NCBI GenBank assembly: GCA_963802205.1
Contig: CAWDHW010000003.1
Location: forward strand, 1-64,000
Direction: 5' to 3'
Origin: DYRB01 sp963802205
Lineage (GTDB): Bacteria > Pseudomonadota > Gammaproteobacteria > Chromatiales > Chromatiaceae
Length of the DNA stretch: 64,000 nt
The notes beneath the pieces were generated by a model that was not told where the DNA came from, ran no database searches, and saw only the letters and a list, made by a program, of their open reading frames with translations. The first letter of the stretch is position 1. Each line of letters starts with the position of its first letter. The position numbers were made by a program, and so were the translations under genes. Positions 1 through 11,015 of this stretch are shown here, piece by piece.

Positions 1-10
1 AAGAAGCGCG

Positions 11-337
11 ATGAACGCTCGTATTGGGTATCAGACCATCAAGGGGGCCAATGGCGATCCGGCGTTCGTCGTCGTGCCATACGCGGAATTCATGCAACTG
101 TACGCCAAGGAAGAGGGATTGATTCCGCATGAAGTCGTCAGCGCTACGGTAGACGGCGCATCGCCGATGAAGGCCTGGCGCGAACATCTGGGCCTTACGC
201 AAGCCGCCGTGGCGGCACGGCTCGACATCACCCAAGCCGCCTTCGCACAGTTGGAAACATCCGAAAACCCGCGCAAATCGACTCTGCGCCGGGTGGCGAC
301 CGCGCTGGGTTTGACGTTCGAGCAGATGGATTTCTGA
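11..337 (+). CDS. XRE-family helix-turn-helix regulator, probable type II antitoxin
   Basis: A 108-residue protein. Residues about 55-105 form a Cro/C1-type helix-turn-helix (LGLTQAAVAARLDITQAAFA, then a leucine-rich helix ending TALGLTFEQMDF). The N-terminal half (YQTIKGANGDPAFVVVPYAE) resembles the short leading segment of antitoxins paired with RelE/HigB-type toxins. Such proteins bind operator DNA and neutralise a toxin in the cytoplasm. The ATG at 11 overlaps a possible TGA of an upstream frame (ATGA), as expected for a toxin-antitoxin pair, but the partner lies outside the window. The antitoxin role is inferred; the DNA-binding fold is clear. Confidence 0.75.
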   Translation: MNARIGYQTIKGANGDPAFVVVPYAEFMQLYAKEEGLIPHEVVSATVDGASPMKAWREHLGLTQAAVAARLDITQAAFAQLETSENPRKSTLRRVATALGLTFEQMDF

Positions 338-446
338 GCGCTAGAGCAGCTTGACCAGGGCCGCCACCCAGGTGCGGCAGGTCAGACGCAAGGCGCGGAT
401 GTCGGCGACGGGGAGGATGGTGCTTGGCATGATGTCGAGCTCTTAC

Positions 447-3400
447 CTAGACCGCCGCCACCCGCACCTCGACACGGTGCTCGCAATGGTCATCGACCAG
501 GGGGATAGCCAGGCCGTGCTGCGCCACGCCATCGACGGTGATCCCCGTCGCGCCAGCCCCACCGCCATCCGTGGCGCCATCCCCGGCGCGCGCCTGGGCG
601 AGGACGATGTGGTAGACCGTCTCCCGGTAGCGGTAGTGGATGGTCAGGCCAGTCCAGTGCGCGGGCAGGCAGGGGGCCAGGTGCAGGCGGTCCACCTCCA
701 GGCGCAGGCCGAGCAGGGATTCGACGACGAGCCGGTACATCCAGCCGGCCGAGCCGGTGTACCAGGTCCAGCCGCCGCGCCCGGTGTGGGGCGGCACCGC
801 GTAGACGTCGGCGGCCATGACGTAGGGCTCGACCTTGTAGGTCGCGATGGCCTCAGGCGACTTGGCGTGATTGGCCGGGTTGATCAGGGTGGTGAGTTCC
901 CAGGCGCGCCGGCTGTCGCCTAGGGCGGCGAAGGCCATGGCCGCCCAGATGGCGCCGTGGGTGTACTGGCCGCCGTTCTCGCGCACGCCGGGCACATAGC
1001 CCTTGATGTAGCCGGGGTCCAGGTCCGACTGGTCGAAGGGCGGGTCGAGCAACTGGATCAGGCCGTGCTCGCGGCGCACCAGCCGCTCGTCCACCGCCTC
1101 CATGGCCAGTGCGCGCGCGCTCGGGGTCGCCCGCCCCGGACAGCACCGCCCAGCTTTGGGAGATCGAATCGATCCGGCATTCCCGGCTGTCCGCCGCCCC
1201 CAGGGGCGTGCCGTCGTCGAACCAGGCCCGGCGATACCAGCCGCCGTCCCAGGCGTGGGCATCCAGGGCCTCGGCCAGGCGTCTCCTCTCCAGGGCGCAG
1301 ACCTCGGCGAAGGTGTCATCGCCCTGCACGCGGGCCAGGGCGCCGAACTGGCGCAGCACCTCGCACAGGAAGAAGCCGAGCCACACGCTCTCCCCCTGGC
1401 CCTGGATACCGACCCGGTTCATGCCGTCGTTCCAGTCGCCGGAGCCCATCAGCGGCAGGCCGTGGGCGCCGATCCGGCCGAGCCCGCGGCGGATGGCCCG
1501 CACGCAGTGCCCATAGAGGCTTGCTGTTTCCTCGGAGCGCCCGGGCAGGTCGTAGTAGGACTCGTCCTCCGGGCTGAGCGGCCGGCCCGCCAGGAACGCG
1601 ACGGGTTCGTCCAGCACCCCGGTGTCGCCGGTGCAGAGCACATAACGGCAGGCCGCCAGGGCCAGCCACAGGTAGTCGTCGGAACAGTGGCTGCGCACCC
1701 CGCGCCCGGTGGGCGGGTGCCACCAGTGCTGCACATCGCCCTCCGGGAACTGGCGGCCCGCGCACAGCAGCAGTTGCGCGCGCAGTAGCCGTGGCTCGGC
1801 GTGCACCAGGGCCATGGCGTCCTGCAACTGGTCGCGGAAGCCGAAGGCCCCGCCGGACTGGTAGTAGCCGCTGCGGCCCCACATCCGGCAGGCCAGGGTC
1901 TGGTACAGCAGCCAGCCGTTGGTGAGCACATTGAGGGACTCGTCGGGCGTCTTCACCTGGACCGCCCCGAGGGTGTGGTTCCAGTACTGCCAGACCGCCT
2001 CCAGGGCTCGCCGGGCGGCCTCGGCGCCGCGGAAGCGCTGCACCAGCGCAGCGGCATCCTCGCCGCCCGGGGTGCCACCCAGGCCAAGCCGAAAGACGAT
2101 CTCTCGCTCCTGCCCCTCGGCCAGGTCGAACGGTACCTGGAGCGCGGCGCAGGGGTCCAGCCCGCTGCCCACCCGACCGGACAGGTGGGCGCGCGCCAGC
2201 GCCGCCGGTTTTCCAAGGCTACCGTTGCGGCCGATGAACTCGGTGCGGTCACAGGTGCAGGTGCGGTTGGCGTCATCCACGTCGAAGAAGGCGACCCGGT
2301 CGGGGAACTCGCTGTTGTAGGGGTTGCGCGCGTAGACGGCGCCGCTGTAGGGATCGACTTGCGTGGTCAGGTGCATGACCGTTTTCGGCCGCAGGTCGCC
2401 CAGCACCCATTCCACATAGCCGGTGGCCGACAGCCGGCGCGGTCGGCCCGAGTCGTTGCGCACCAGGAGGCGCGAGAACTTGACCGCCGCATCCACGGCG
2501 ACATAGACCCACAGTTCCGAGCGGATGCCGCCCTCGCTGTGCTCGAACACGCTGTAGCCGAAGCCGTGCCGGCTGACATAGGGCGTCGCACCGCGGCTGG
2601 GCAGGGGCGTGGGCGACCAGACCTGGCCGCTCTCCTCGTCGCGCAGGTACAGGGCCTCCCCGCTCGGATCGGACACCGGGTCGTTGTGCCAGGGGGTGAG
2701 GCGGAACTCGTGGGCATTCTCGCCCCAGGTGTAAGCCTGACCGGCCTCGGAGACGACGCAGCCGAACTGGGGATTGGCCAGCACGTTCACCCAGGGTGCC
2801 GGGGTGATCTGCCCGGCTGTGGTGGTAATGACGTATTCGTGCCCGTCTGGGGTGAAGCCGCCCATGCCGTTGGCGAGGATCAGGTCGCGCTTTGGCAGCT
2901 CGTAGGCCCCGGCAGCCTCTTCCTGGCGCTCCCGGGTGGGGACCAGGCGGGGTACGCGCACCACCGGCGCGACCAGGCGGTCGAGCTGTTCCGCCAGGGT
3001 CCCGCTGCTGTCGCTGAGCGTTACCCGTGCGACGGTCAGGAACAGGGTGCGGTCCTCCTCGGCGATCTGCTCCAGCGAGCGCACGAAGATGCCCCCCGGC
3101 CGCTCCGATGCCTGGGTCCCCAGCCCCACAGCGACCAGGCCCAGGATGCGATCCTGTAACGCCTGCCGGTAGCCGGCGCGATCTTCGTTCCAGATCACCA
3201 GGTCGACGGCCAGCCCCTTGAGGCGCCAGTAGGCATGGGCCTGGATGAGTTGGCGCACCAGCTCGATATGGGCCAGGTCGCCGACGCGCAGCAGGACGAT
3301 GGGCAGATCCCCGGAGATGGCATAGGCCCAGAGCCCGGATTGGCCGCGCCGGTTGCGCATGAGCACGCTGGTCTCGGCACGCAGCCCGGCATGGGCGTAG

Positions 3401-6400
3401 AGGATCGAGCTGGCCAGGCGGGCGTAGAGCTGGGCGTCCGCCGCGCTGGCGTCGATCTGGCGCAGCAGCACCTGGGCGTGGGCCCAGGCCAGTTCGAAGA
3501 CGCGGTCGGCCAGCCGCCGATCTTGATATTTCTCGATCAGGCCCAGCGCCGCGTCCCGGTCCTCGCCGATACCGAAGACCAGGTCCGCGGTGCCTGTCTG
3601 TTCGGGCTCGAGCGTGATCCGGCAACGGATGGCAACCACCGGGTCCAGTACCGAGCCCTGGGTACCGGACAGGGCCGCGGCGCTGTCCATGGCCTGGGGC
3701 GCCCCGAGGGTGCGACCGCGGCCAAGGAAGCGGGCGCGGTCGGTCTCGCAAGACGGCTCGCGGCCTTCCGCGTCGTGCACGGCCATGAGGTGGAACAGGC
3801 AGGGCGGGCGCTCGTCGCGGGAGCGGGGGCGGCGGGTGCAGAGGATGGCCCGCTGCCCGGCGACGATCTCGGTCTGGACGAACAGGTTGCTGAAGGCCGG
3901 GTGCAGGGCGTCGGCGGCGGGCGTGGCCAGGACCACCTCGGCGTAGCTGGTGATCTCGACGGTGCGCCGCGTCGGGGAGCGGTTGGTGAGGCGCACCCGA
4001 CGCAGCTCGATGTCGTCCTCCGGCGAGACGACGATGTCGGTGTAGGTGTCGAAATCGAAGCCGTTGCCCCGATCGCGGCGGCGAAACTCCGCGCGCCCCT
4101 CGGAGAAGATGGCCTCGCAGTGGTCCGCTGGCCGCAGCGTGGGTTGGTAGGCGCTCGACCAGGTGGCGCCGGTCTCCAGATCGCGCAGGTAACAAAAGGT
4201 GCCCCAAGGGTCGCGGGTGGCGTCCTCGCGCCAGCGGGTCACGGCCAGGTCCTGCCAGCGGCTGTGACCGCCACCGGCCACGGTGACCATGACGTGGTAG
4301 CGGCCGTTGGACAGCAATTGCACCTCCGGGACCGGGGTGTCGGGTGTGGCCAGGACGCGGATCGGCATCTCCGTGCCGGCACCGACGGCGCGGGTGTCCG
4401 TCAGGTCCGCGGTGTGGGCGAAGAAGGTCGAGGACCGGGGGATGCGCTCCTGCAACAACAACAGGGTGGCCTGGAACAACAGGTCGGACTGGAAGCGCCG
4501 CTGCATCGGGCGGTCCCGCAGCAGGTAGTCCAGGGCGAGCAGGCTCATGCCCTGGTGATGGGCCATGTAGGAGCGCAGCACGGTGTGGGTCTCGCCGCGC
4601 CGCTGCCGGGCCGGGGTATAGTCGATGGCCTCGTGCAGGCCGAAGCGCCCCTGCGCCCCGGCAGCGGCGAGCCGTTGCAGGTTTTGGCAGGCGGCCTCAG
4701 GCGCCACCATCAGGGCCAGCGCCGTGGCATAGGGGGCGACCACCTGGTCCTCGGCGAGGCCGCGCTTCAGCCCCAGCCCCGGGACACCGAAGGCGCGGTA
4801 CTGGTAGTTGAGCTGCACGTCCACGGTGTTGTAGCCGGACTCCGAGATCCCCCAGGGCAGGCCGCACTGCCTGCCGTAGGCGATCTGGCGCGCCACCGCC
4901 GCCCGGGCGGTCTGGTCGAGCAGGGTGTCCGGGTAGGTCGGCATCACCAGTTGCGGCATCAGGTACTCGAACATCGACCCGCTCCAGGAGAGCAGGATCG
5001 GCGCGCCGCCGGGGCTGGTGAGCGTGCGCCCCAGGGCGAACCAGGACTCCTGGGGCAACTGCCCCTGGGCGATGGCGACGAACACACCCAGCCGGGCCTC
5101 CGAGGCGAGCAGGTCGTAGTAGCTCGCATCCAGGCGCCGCTCCTCCACGTTGTAACCGATGTGGAACAGCCGCGCGGTCTGGTCGTAGAGGAAGCCGTAT
5201 TCCATGTCGGCCAGTTCCCCGGCCAGACGGGCCAGGCGCTGGATGGCGGCGATGCGGGTCTGGGCGCGCTCGCGGCCTTGGCCCAGGCACTGGCGGAACT
5301 CCGCCAGCCAGGCGCCCTGGGCTGAGCCGGCCCCCAGCGGGGTCCCGACCCGGCCGGCGGGGGCCAGCCCCATCCCGGCCAGGGCGCGCAGGCTGGGGAT
5401 GGCATCCAGGTCCGGCAGGTCGCTCATGCCCTCGGGTGCCTGCCCCAGCCCGGCCCAAGGCGCGAGCCAGGCCAGCTCGTCGCGAGTCGCGCGGCATTGC
5501 CGGGTCAGGACCCCGGACCACCAAAGTGCCTCCGGCCCGGCCGCCCCGATCGGGTCAGTGGCCAGATCCTCGGCCAGGGCCTCGGCGGAGCGCACCAGGG
5601 CGTCCAGCAGGCGGTGCGCCGCCGCGAGCCCGGTCGGCGGGGTGGCCGCCGCCGCGTCCAGGGCCGTGCGGAATTCGTCCAGGGTGGCCGGGGCCGCCTC
5701 GCCCGTCGCCTCATCCAGAACCCCTAAGGTGTCGCTCAAGCCGTCCACCCAGCGCGGCGGGAGGATCGGGTCATCGAGCAGGGCGAGCAGACCCGGGCGC
5801 AGCGTCAACAGGTGGCCACCCAGGTTGCCGCTGTCCACGGTCGAGACATAGACCGGCGGCAGTGGTTGCAGGGTTTCGGTGTCGTACCAGTTGTAGAAGT
5901 GGCCCCGGTGCCGCTCCAGGGCGGCCATGCTGTCCAGGGTGTTGGCGGTACGCTCCAGCACTTGCCCGGCGGGGATGTAGCCGAAGTCGTAGGCGGCCAG
6001 GTTCCCCAGCAGCGCCAGGCCCATGTTGGTGGGCGAGGTGCGATGGGCCAGGGCCTCCGCCCGACCCTCCTGGTGGTTGTCCGGCGGCAGCCAATGGTCC
6101 TGGGGGCCGACGCAGGTCTCGAAGAAGGCCCAGGTCTTGCGCGCGATCCGACCCAGGAAGCGGGTCTGCTCCGCGCTCAGGCGTGCCTCGCGGCGGGCCA
6201 GGGGCCGGCTGATCCACCAGGCGATGACCGGCGAGGCCAACCACAGCAACAGGAGGGGCCCGGCGGCGGTCAGGGCGGCACGGGTGGGCCAGCACCAGGT
6301 AGCCGGTGGTGGCGGTAGCCAGCGCAGGCGCGAACCACATGGCGCGGAACGAGGCGCCCAGGTCCGTGCGGCTCCGGCCCTCCTGGTCGCCGGAGGGATT

Positions 6401-9241
6401 CCACTCCAGCAGCCGCTGATGGGTGACCAGCAGCCGAGCCAAGGTACGCAGGACCGCATCCAGGCTGTAGTACGCCTCGTGGGGCAGGGTCGCCAGGCCC
6501 AGGCTGGTCAGGGCGAGGCGCTGGCCGGCGGTCTGGGCGGTGGCGGCCAGGTGCTGGCCCAGGCCCATATCGTCTGGCTTGCGCAGCAGGTCCAGGAGGC
6601 TGGCCAGCAGGGGTGGAATCAACACGACGCCCAGCACCGCCATTGTCCAGAACCCGGGGGCGGACGACAGGGTCCAGGCGAGCAGCAACAAGGCCGTCAG
6701 GACCGCCGGCACCAGGCTGCGGCGCAGGTTGTCGAACAGCTTCCAGCGCGACAGGAGCGACAGCGGGTTGGGTAGGCGCGTGCCATCGGGGCCGGGCACC
6801 CGCGGCAACAGCCAGGCGGCGATCTGCCAGTCGCCACGAATCCAGCGGTAGCGGCGATTGACGTCGGCGCCGTAGCGGGTCGGATACTCCTCGTACAAGG
6901 ACACGTCGCTCAACAAACCGGAACGGGCGTAGCACCCCTCCAGGAGGTCGTGGCTCAGGATGCGGTTCTCGGGAAAGCGCCCCTCGAGGGCCTGCTCGAA
7001 GGCGGCGACGTCGTAGATGCCCTTGCCGATGAAGGAGCCCTCCCGGAACACGTCCTGGTAGACGTCCGAGACGGTGCGGGTGTAGGGGTCTATGCCCGGC
7101 TCGCCGCCGTGCAGGCGTCCATAGCGCGACTGTTGACCACCCGGCAGGCTCGCGCTCACCCCAGGTTGCAGGATGCCGTAGCCGGCGACCACGCGCTGCC
7201 GGGTCGTGTCGTAGACCGGCCGGTTCAGCGGGTGCGCCATGGTCCCAACGAGCGTGCGCGCGGTATCGCGCGGCAGTTGGGTGTCCGTGTCCAGGGTGAT
7301 GATGTAACGCGCACCGGTGAGTGCAGCGGTGTCGCCGACCACCAGGGAGAAGCCCGAGTGGTCGCCATCGCGCAGCAGGGTGTTGAGGTCCGCCAGCTTG
7401 CCACGCTTGCGCTCGTAACCCATCCAGATGCGGTCGTGGGGGTTCCAGCGGCGCGGGCGATGGAACAGGAAAAAGATATCGTCTCGGCCGCCTGCGTAGC
7501 GCGCATTCAGGGCCTCGATGCGCTCCTGAGCCAAAGCCAGCAGCGGGGCGTCCTGCGCCAGGGTCTCCTCGGTGGCATCGCACAGGTCGGTCAAGAGGCC
7601 GAAGTGCAGGTTGGCGTCTCGATTGGCCAGGAACCGCACCTCCAGCGCCTCGATCAGACCCTCGACGTTGTCCGTACCGGTGAGCAGGGTCGGGACCACC
7701 ACCAGGGTGCGCGATGCCGAGGGGATACCCTGAGAGAAGTCCATGCGCGGCAACCGGCGCGGAGCCGCCAGCTGGGGCATCACCCAGTTCACCAGGGCGA
7801 TGGCGAGCTGGCCGGTGGCCAGGGTCGCCAGCACCGCCAGCGGAACCAGTGCCCAGGCCGGCAGCGCCTCAGCCCGCATCCGCGCGAGCAGGTCCGCGGC
7901 CAGGATCAAGGTCAGCAGGGCCGTAGTGCCCAGGTAGAGAAATAACGCCGATCTGCTCGCCCAGCGACGCAGGGCGGCCGCGGGTGCCAGACTTGCCCGC
8001 GTGGCCTTTTCCAGGTCGCACCGGCCGCGGTCGATGAGGTAGTAGCCGACATGGGCCTCGCGGCCGTCGCCCCCAGCCGGAGCGGTTCTCGCCGCTGCCA
8101 GCGCGACGGCCTGGCTGGCCACTGCGTGCTCGGAACACCCGCTGGCCTTGGCAATGGTCTCGACGGCGTGGCGGTAGCTGTCCCGGCTGGCAAAGTCCAT
8201 CCCGGCGTAGGCCGCCGCCGGGTCGGCACGCAGCGTCTGCTCGACCAGGCTCATGGCCTCGACGAAGTCGCGCCAGTCCAGGGTGCCGAGCAGGCGCAGG
8301 CTGCCGATGCTGTTGCTCACCGAGACCTGGTCGGCCGCCTGCTGCTGGTTGCCGGAGCGCACTAACTGCTCGATGGACAGGCCCGATTCGGCCAGTTGCT
8401 GCTCGATCCAGGTCAGCGGGAAGGCCAGGGCCGGGCCCTGGCCCTGCAAGCGGCGCGATAGCTCCGAGACGAACGGCGGGGTCAGGGGTGGGGACGAGCG
8501 GGCCAGGTCCGCGATCACCAGGATCAGGTTCTTGGGGTCCTTGCGGGCCATCTGCGTCAGCTTGGTCGCCCAGGCGACGGCCAGGTCCCGGTCCCGCCGG
8601 TCGCCGGCAACGCGCGCCGCCACGCGGCGCAGGTTCTCGATCAGCGCCAGACGCAGCATGATGGGGATGGCCCATAATTCGCCCAGCCGCAGCGGGGCGA
8701 CCTTTTGGTAGGCGGCCACGAAACGGCTGAGGCTATCCGGGTCGACCCGTCCGTCGCCGTGGGCGATGGTCTCCAGGGCGATGCCGTAGACGCGGGGCAG
8801 ACCGGCGGAGAGGCCTGTGGCCAGGCTCGGCAACTCCCGGCTATAGCCCTTGGGCAGGTGTCGCCTGGCGGTGCGGATCTGCTCGGCGATGAGGTAGGCG
8901 TTGTCCAGCAGCCACTCCCCGGCGGGGGTGACGCGCTGCTTGGCCGTGACCGCCGCGGTCAGCAGGTGGCAGGTATCGAGCAGCACCCGCTGGTTGGCGG
9001 CCAGACGTGCCAGCAGTCGCTCTGGCACCCGTCCCGGCATCAACAGGTCGGCGGATGCCAGACGCAGGCCGTGCTGCTCCATCTGATCGGCGCTGAAGAG
9101 CTCCGCCCGCAGCGGCCCCTCTCCCGTGAGATCCTGACCCGCTCCGCCATGCCGGCCCAGGCCCGCCCTGATCAGGCTCAGTCCATGCCGGCCCCATTGT
9201 GTCAGGGAGTTGGTGCCGCCCGCCTTCCTCGCTGGTCCCAC
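447..9241 (-). pseudogene. ndvB: Cyclic beta-1,2-glucan synthase (NdvB/ChvB-like), split by two frameshifts
   Basis: Corrected for two indels this encodes about 2,931 residues, the usual length for membrane enzymes that polymerise UDP-glucose into cyclic beta-1,2-glucans for the periplasm. The first third has membrane helices near residues 435-490 and 835-880 and a family-84 glycosyltransferase domain with DTDTQ (about 650) and RWIRGDWQ (about 805). A glycoamylase-like module follows (about 1345-1510), then GH94-type modules with the acidic motif GDWNDGMN near 2600. The start is GTG at 9241 with AGGAG six bases upstream. Frame break 1 is one extra base in a G run at 6282-6288, and break 2 is a two-base loss in the GC repeat at 1111-1120. 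On either side the protein reads cleanly into the next frame, so sequence error is as likely as real loss. Confidence 0.9.
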
Positions 9242-9510
9242 GTTGTGCTCCTAACGGTTCGGCGATCGCTTGGTGTCAGGTCACCATGTCAGATGCTCAC
9301 GATACGCTGATCGGTGCCTCCCGGTACGCCCGCGAAGCGGCGCACACTGTGGGCGGGGGGCATCGGAATACCGCACCAGGGTATGGCGTCGTCGCTTACC
9401 ATGCGATTCGTCGATTCCCCTCAAACGGGTTTCGGGTTGCCTGTCGTGCAACGCCCTGACCTATTGTAAGACCCAGACCCCCTGAGATTTTCAGAACACG
9501 GAGCCGATAT

Positions 9511-10602
9511 ATGACAACAGCAAGCAACAGCAGGAATCTATTTGCGCCGGTCAAGGTCGGCCCGCATACGCTGCAGAACCGCATCGTGATGGCGCCGTTA
9601 ACGCGCAGTCGCGCCATTGGCAATATCCCCAACGAGCTCATCGCCGAGTACTACGGCCAGCGTGCCTCGGCCGGGCTGATCGTTACCGAGGGCACCTCGC
9701 CTTCGCCCAACGGCCTGGGCTACCCGCGCATCCCCGGCATCTTCTCCCAGGCGCAGATCGAGGGCTGGACGAAGATCACGCAGGCCGTCCACGCCGGCGG
9801 GGCAAAGATCTTCATGCAGCTCATGCACACCGGCCGCGTCACCCACCCGCTCAACCTGCCCGAAGGCGCACGCATGATCGCCCCCTCAGCCGTGGCCGCC
9901 GCTGGCGAGATGTACACCGACGCCGAAGGCATGAAGCCCCAGCCCGTCCCGGCCGAAATGACCCACCAAGACATCGCCGCCACCAAGGAGGAGTTCGTAC
10001 AGGCCGCGAAGAACGCGTTGGCCGCCGGTTTCGACGGCGTGGAGCTGCATGGCGCAAACGGTTACCTGCTCGAGCAGTTCATACGCCCCAACTCCAATAT
10101 CCGCACGGATGAATACGGTGGCCCCATCGAAAACCGCGTTCGCTTCGTACTGGAAGTCGCCGTGGCCGTAGCCGACGCCATCGGCAAGGACCGGCTGGGC
10201 ATCCGCCTGTCGCCCTTCGGCATCTTCAACGACATGCCGCATTACGACACCATGGAGGCCGATTACGCCTACCTCACCGAAAGGCTCAACGCGCTGGGAC
10301 TCTTGTACCTGCACATCGTTGACCACTCGGCTATGGGTGCACCCCAGGTGCCGGACTCCATGAAGCAGACCATGCGCCGGCTGTTCTCGGGTGCAATCAT
10401 CCTCTCAGGGGGCTACGACGCGGAGCGCGCGCAGCGGGATATCGACGCAGGCCTTGGGGACTTGGTCGCCGTGGGCCGCGACTTTCTCGCCAACCCGGAC
10501 CTACCCGCCCGCTGGCGAAGTGGCTCCGTCCTCAACAGGCCGGACCCCGATACCTTCTACACCCCAGGACCTAAGGGCTATACGGACTACCCGGCGATGT
10601 AG
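9511..10602 (+). CDS. nemA: Alkene reductase, Old Yellow Enzyme family (N-ethylmaleimide reductase-like)
   Basis: A 363-residue FMN flavoprotein of the Old Yellow Enzyme family, which uses NAD(P)H to reduce activated C=C bonds or electrophiles such as N-ethylmaleimide. Visible family marks are the N-terminal MAPLTRSRA FMN-binding segment, the substrate-binding HGANGYLLEQF stretch (His-x-x-Asn pair, about residues 180-190), NIRTDEYGG, and a C-terminal phosphate-binding region (LSGGYDAERA, VAVGRDFLANPDL). The length is typical. The ATG is preceded by GGAG at seven bases. It diverges from the glucan synthase across about 270 bases. It is followed in the same frame by a decayed quinone-reductase fragment, so this may once have been a two-gene electrophile or quinone detoxification unit. 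Confidence 0.92.
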   Translation: MTTASNSRNLFAPVKVGPHTLQNRIVMAPLTRSRAIGNIPNELIAEYYGQRASAGLIVTEGTSPSPNGLGYPRIPGIFSQAQIEGWTKITQAVHAGGAKIFMQLMHTGRVTHPLNLPEGARMIAPSAVAAAGEMYTDAEGMKPQPVPAEMTHQDIAATKEEFVQAAKNALAAGFDGVELHGANGYLLEQFIRPNSNIRTDEYGGPIENRVRFVLEVAVAVADAIGKDRLGIRLSPFGIFNDMPHYDTMEADYAYLTERLNALGLLYLHIVDHSAMGAPQVPDSMKQTMRRLFSGAIILSGGYDAERAQRDIDAGLGDLVAVGRDFLANPDLPARWRSGSVLNRPDPDTFYTPGPKGYTDYPAM

Positions 10603-10790
10603 CCGGTCGTCGTATCGCCACAGATCGAGGCGGATCTGTGGAAGCTCGAATCCTGCGACCTCATGATCTGGCAGTCCCCGCTGTGGCGGTTCGGCCTACC
10701 GGCCGTGCTGAAGGGCTGGGTCGCCGGATCCTCGCCATGGGCCGCACCGACGGCGCAGGACAGTCCTACGACAATGGCCAGCCCGGCATA
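10603..10790 (+). pseudogene. Remnant of a flavodoxin-like NAD(P)H:quinone reductase (MdaB/KefF type)
   Basis: Directly after the nemA stop, the same frame reads EADLWKLESCDLMIWQSPLW and then RFGLPAVLKGWV. This matches the FMN-binding core of MdaB/KefF-like NAD(P)H oxidoreductases, where a line such as ADLLIFQFPLWWFGMPAILKGW is typical. The similarity then continues one frame over as RRILAMGRTDGAGQSYDNG. There is no start codon, N-terminus or C-terminus, so only about 60 residues of a roughly 200-residue protein remain, with one frame break near 10740. In the rest of the gap up to nadE (10791-11015) I see nothing else apart from the nadE ribosome-binding site. Confidence 0.7.
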
Positions 10791-11015
10791 CCCCCCATCC
10801 CCGGGGGGCAACCGGGTTGTCGGCGATGTCAGGGAGTTTGGGCGGGGTATCGAGTCGCAGCTGGGGGTTGGTGAACTCGACCCTGCCGCTCTCGGCCCGC
10901 TCGCGCACGCAGGGCGATGTGGGCCGCTTTGCGCTGCCGGCGCCTTTGAGCGACCATTCCTGGCCTGTTTCGACTGCCTGTTGGCCGTGACCCTTGTCTT
11001 CCTCTGGAGTCGCCC

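Noticed and set aside
341..430. A 29-codon minus-strand frame after ndvB (MPSTILPVADIRALRLTCRT...)
   Set aside because: No ribosome-binding site or similarity; too short to support.
3235..5325. A nearly 700-codon open frame antisense to the glucan synthase, and others of 200-600 codons on both strands of the same gene
   Set aside because: High GC leaves few stops in antisense frames. The translations are Ala/Gly/Arg/Pro-rich without domains, while the minus-strand frame carries GT84 and GH94 motifs.
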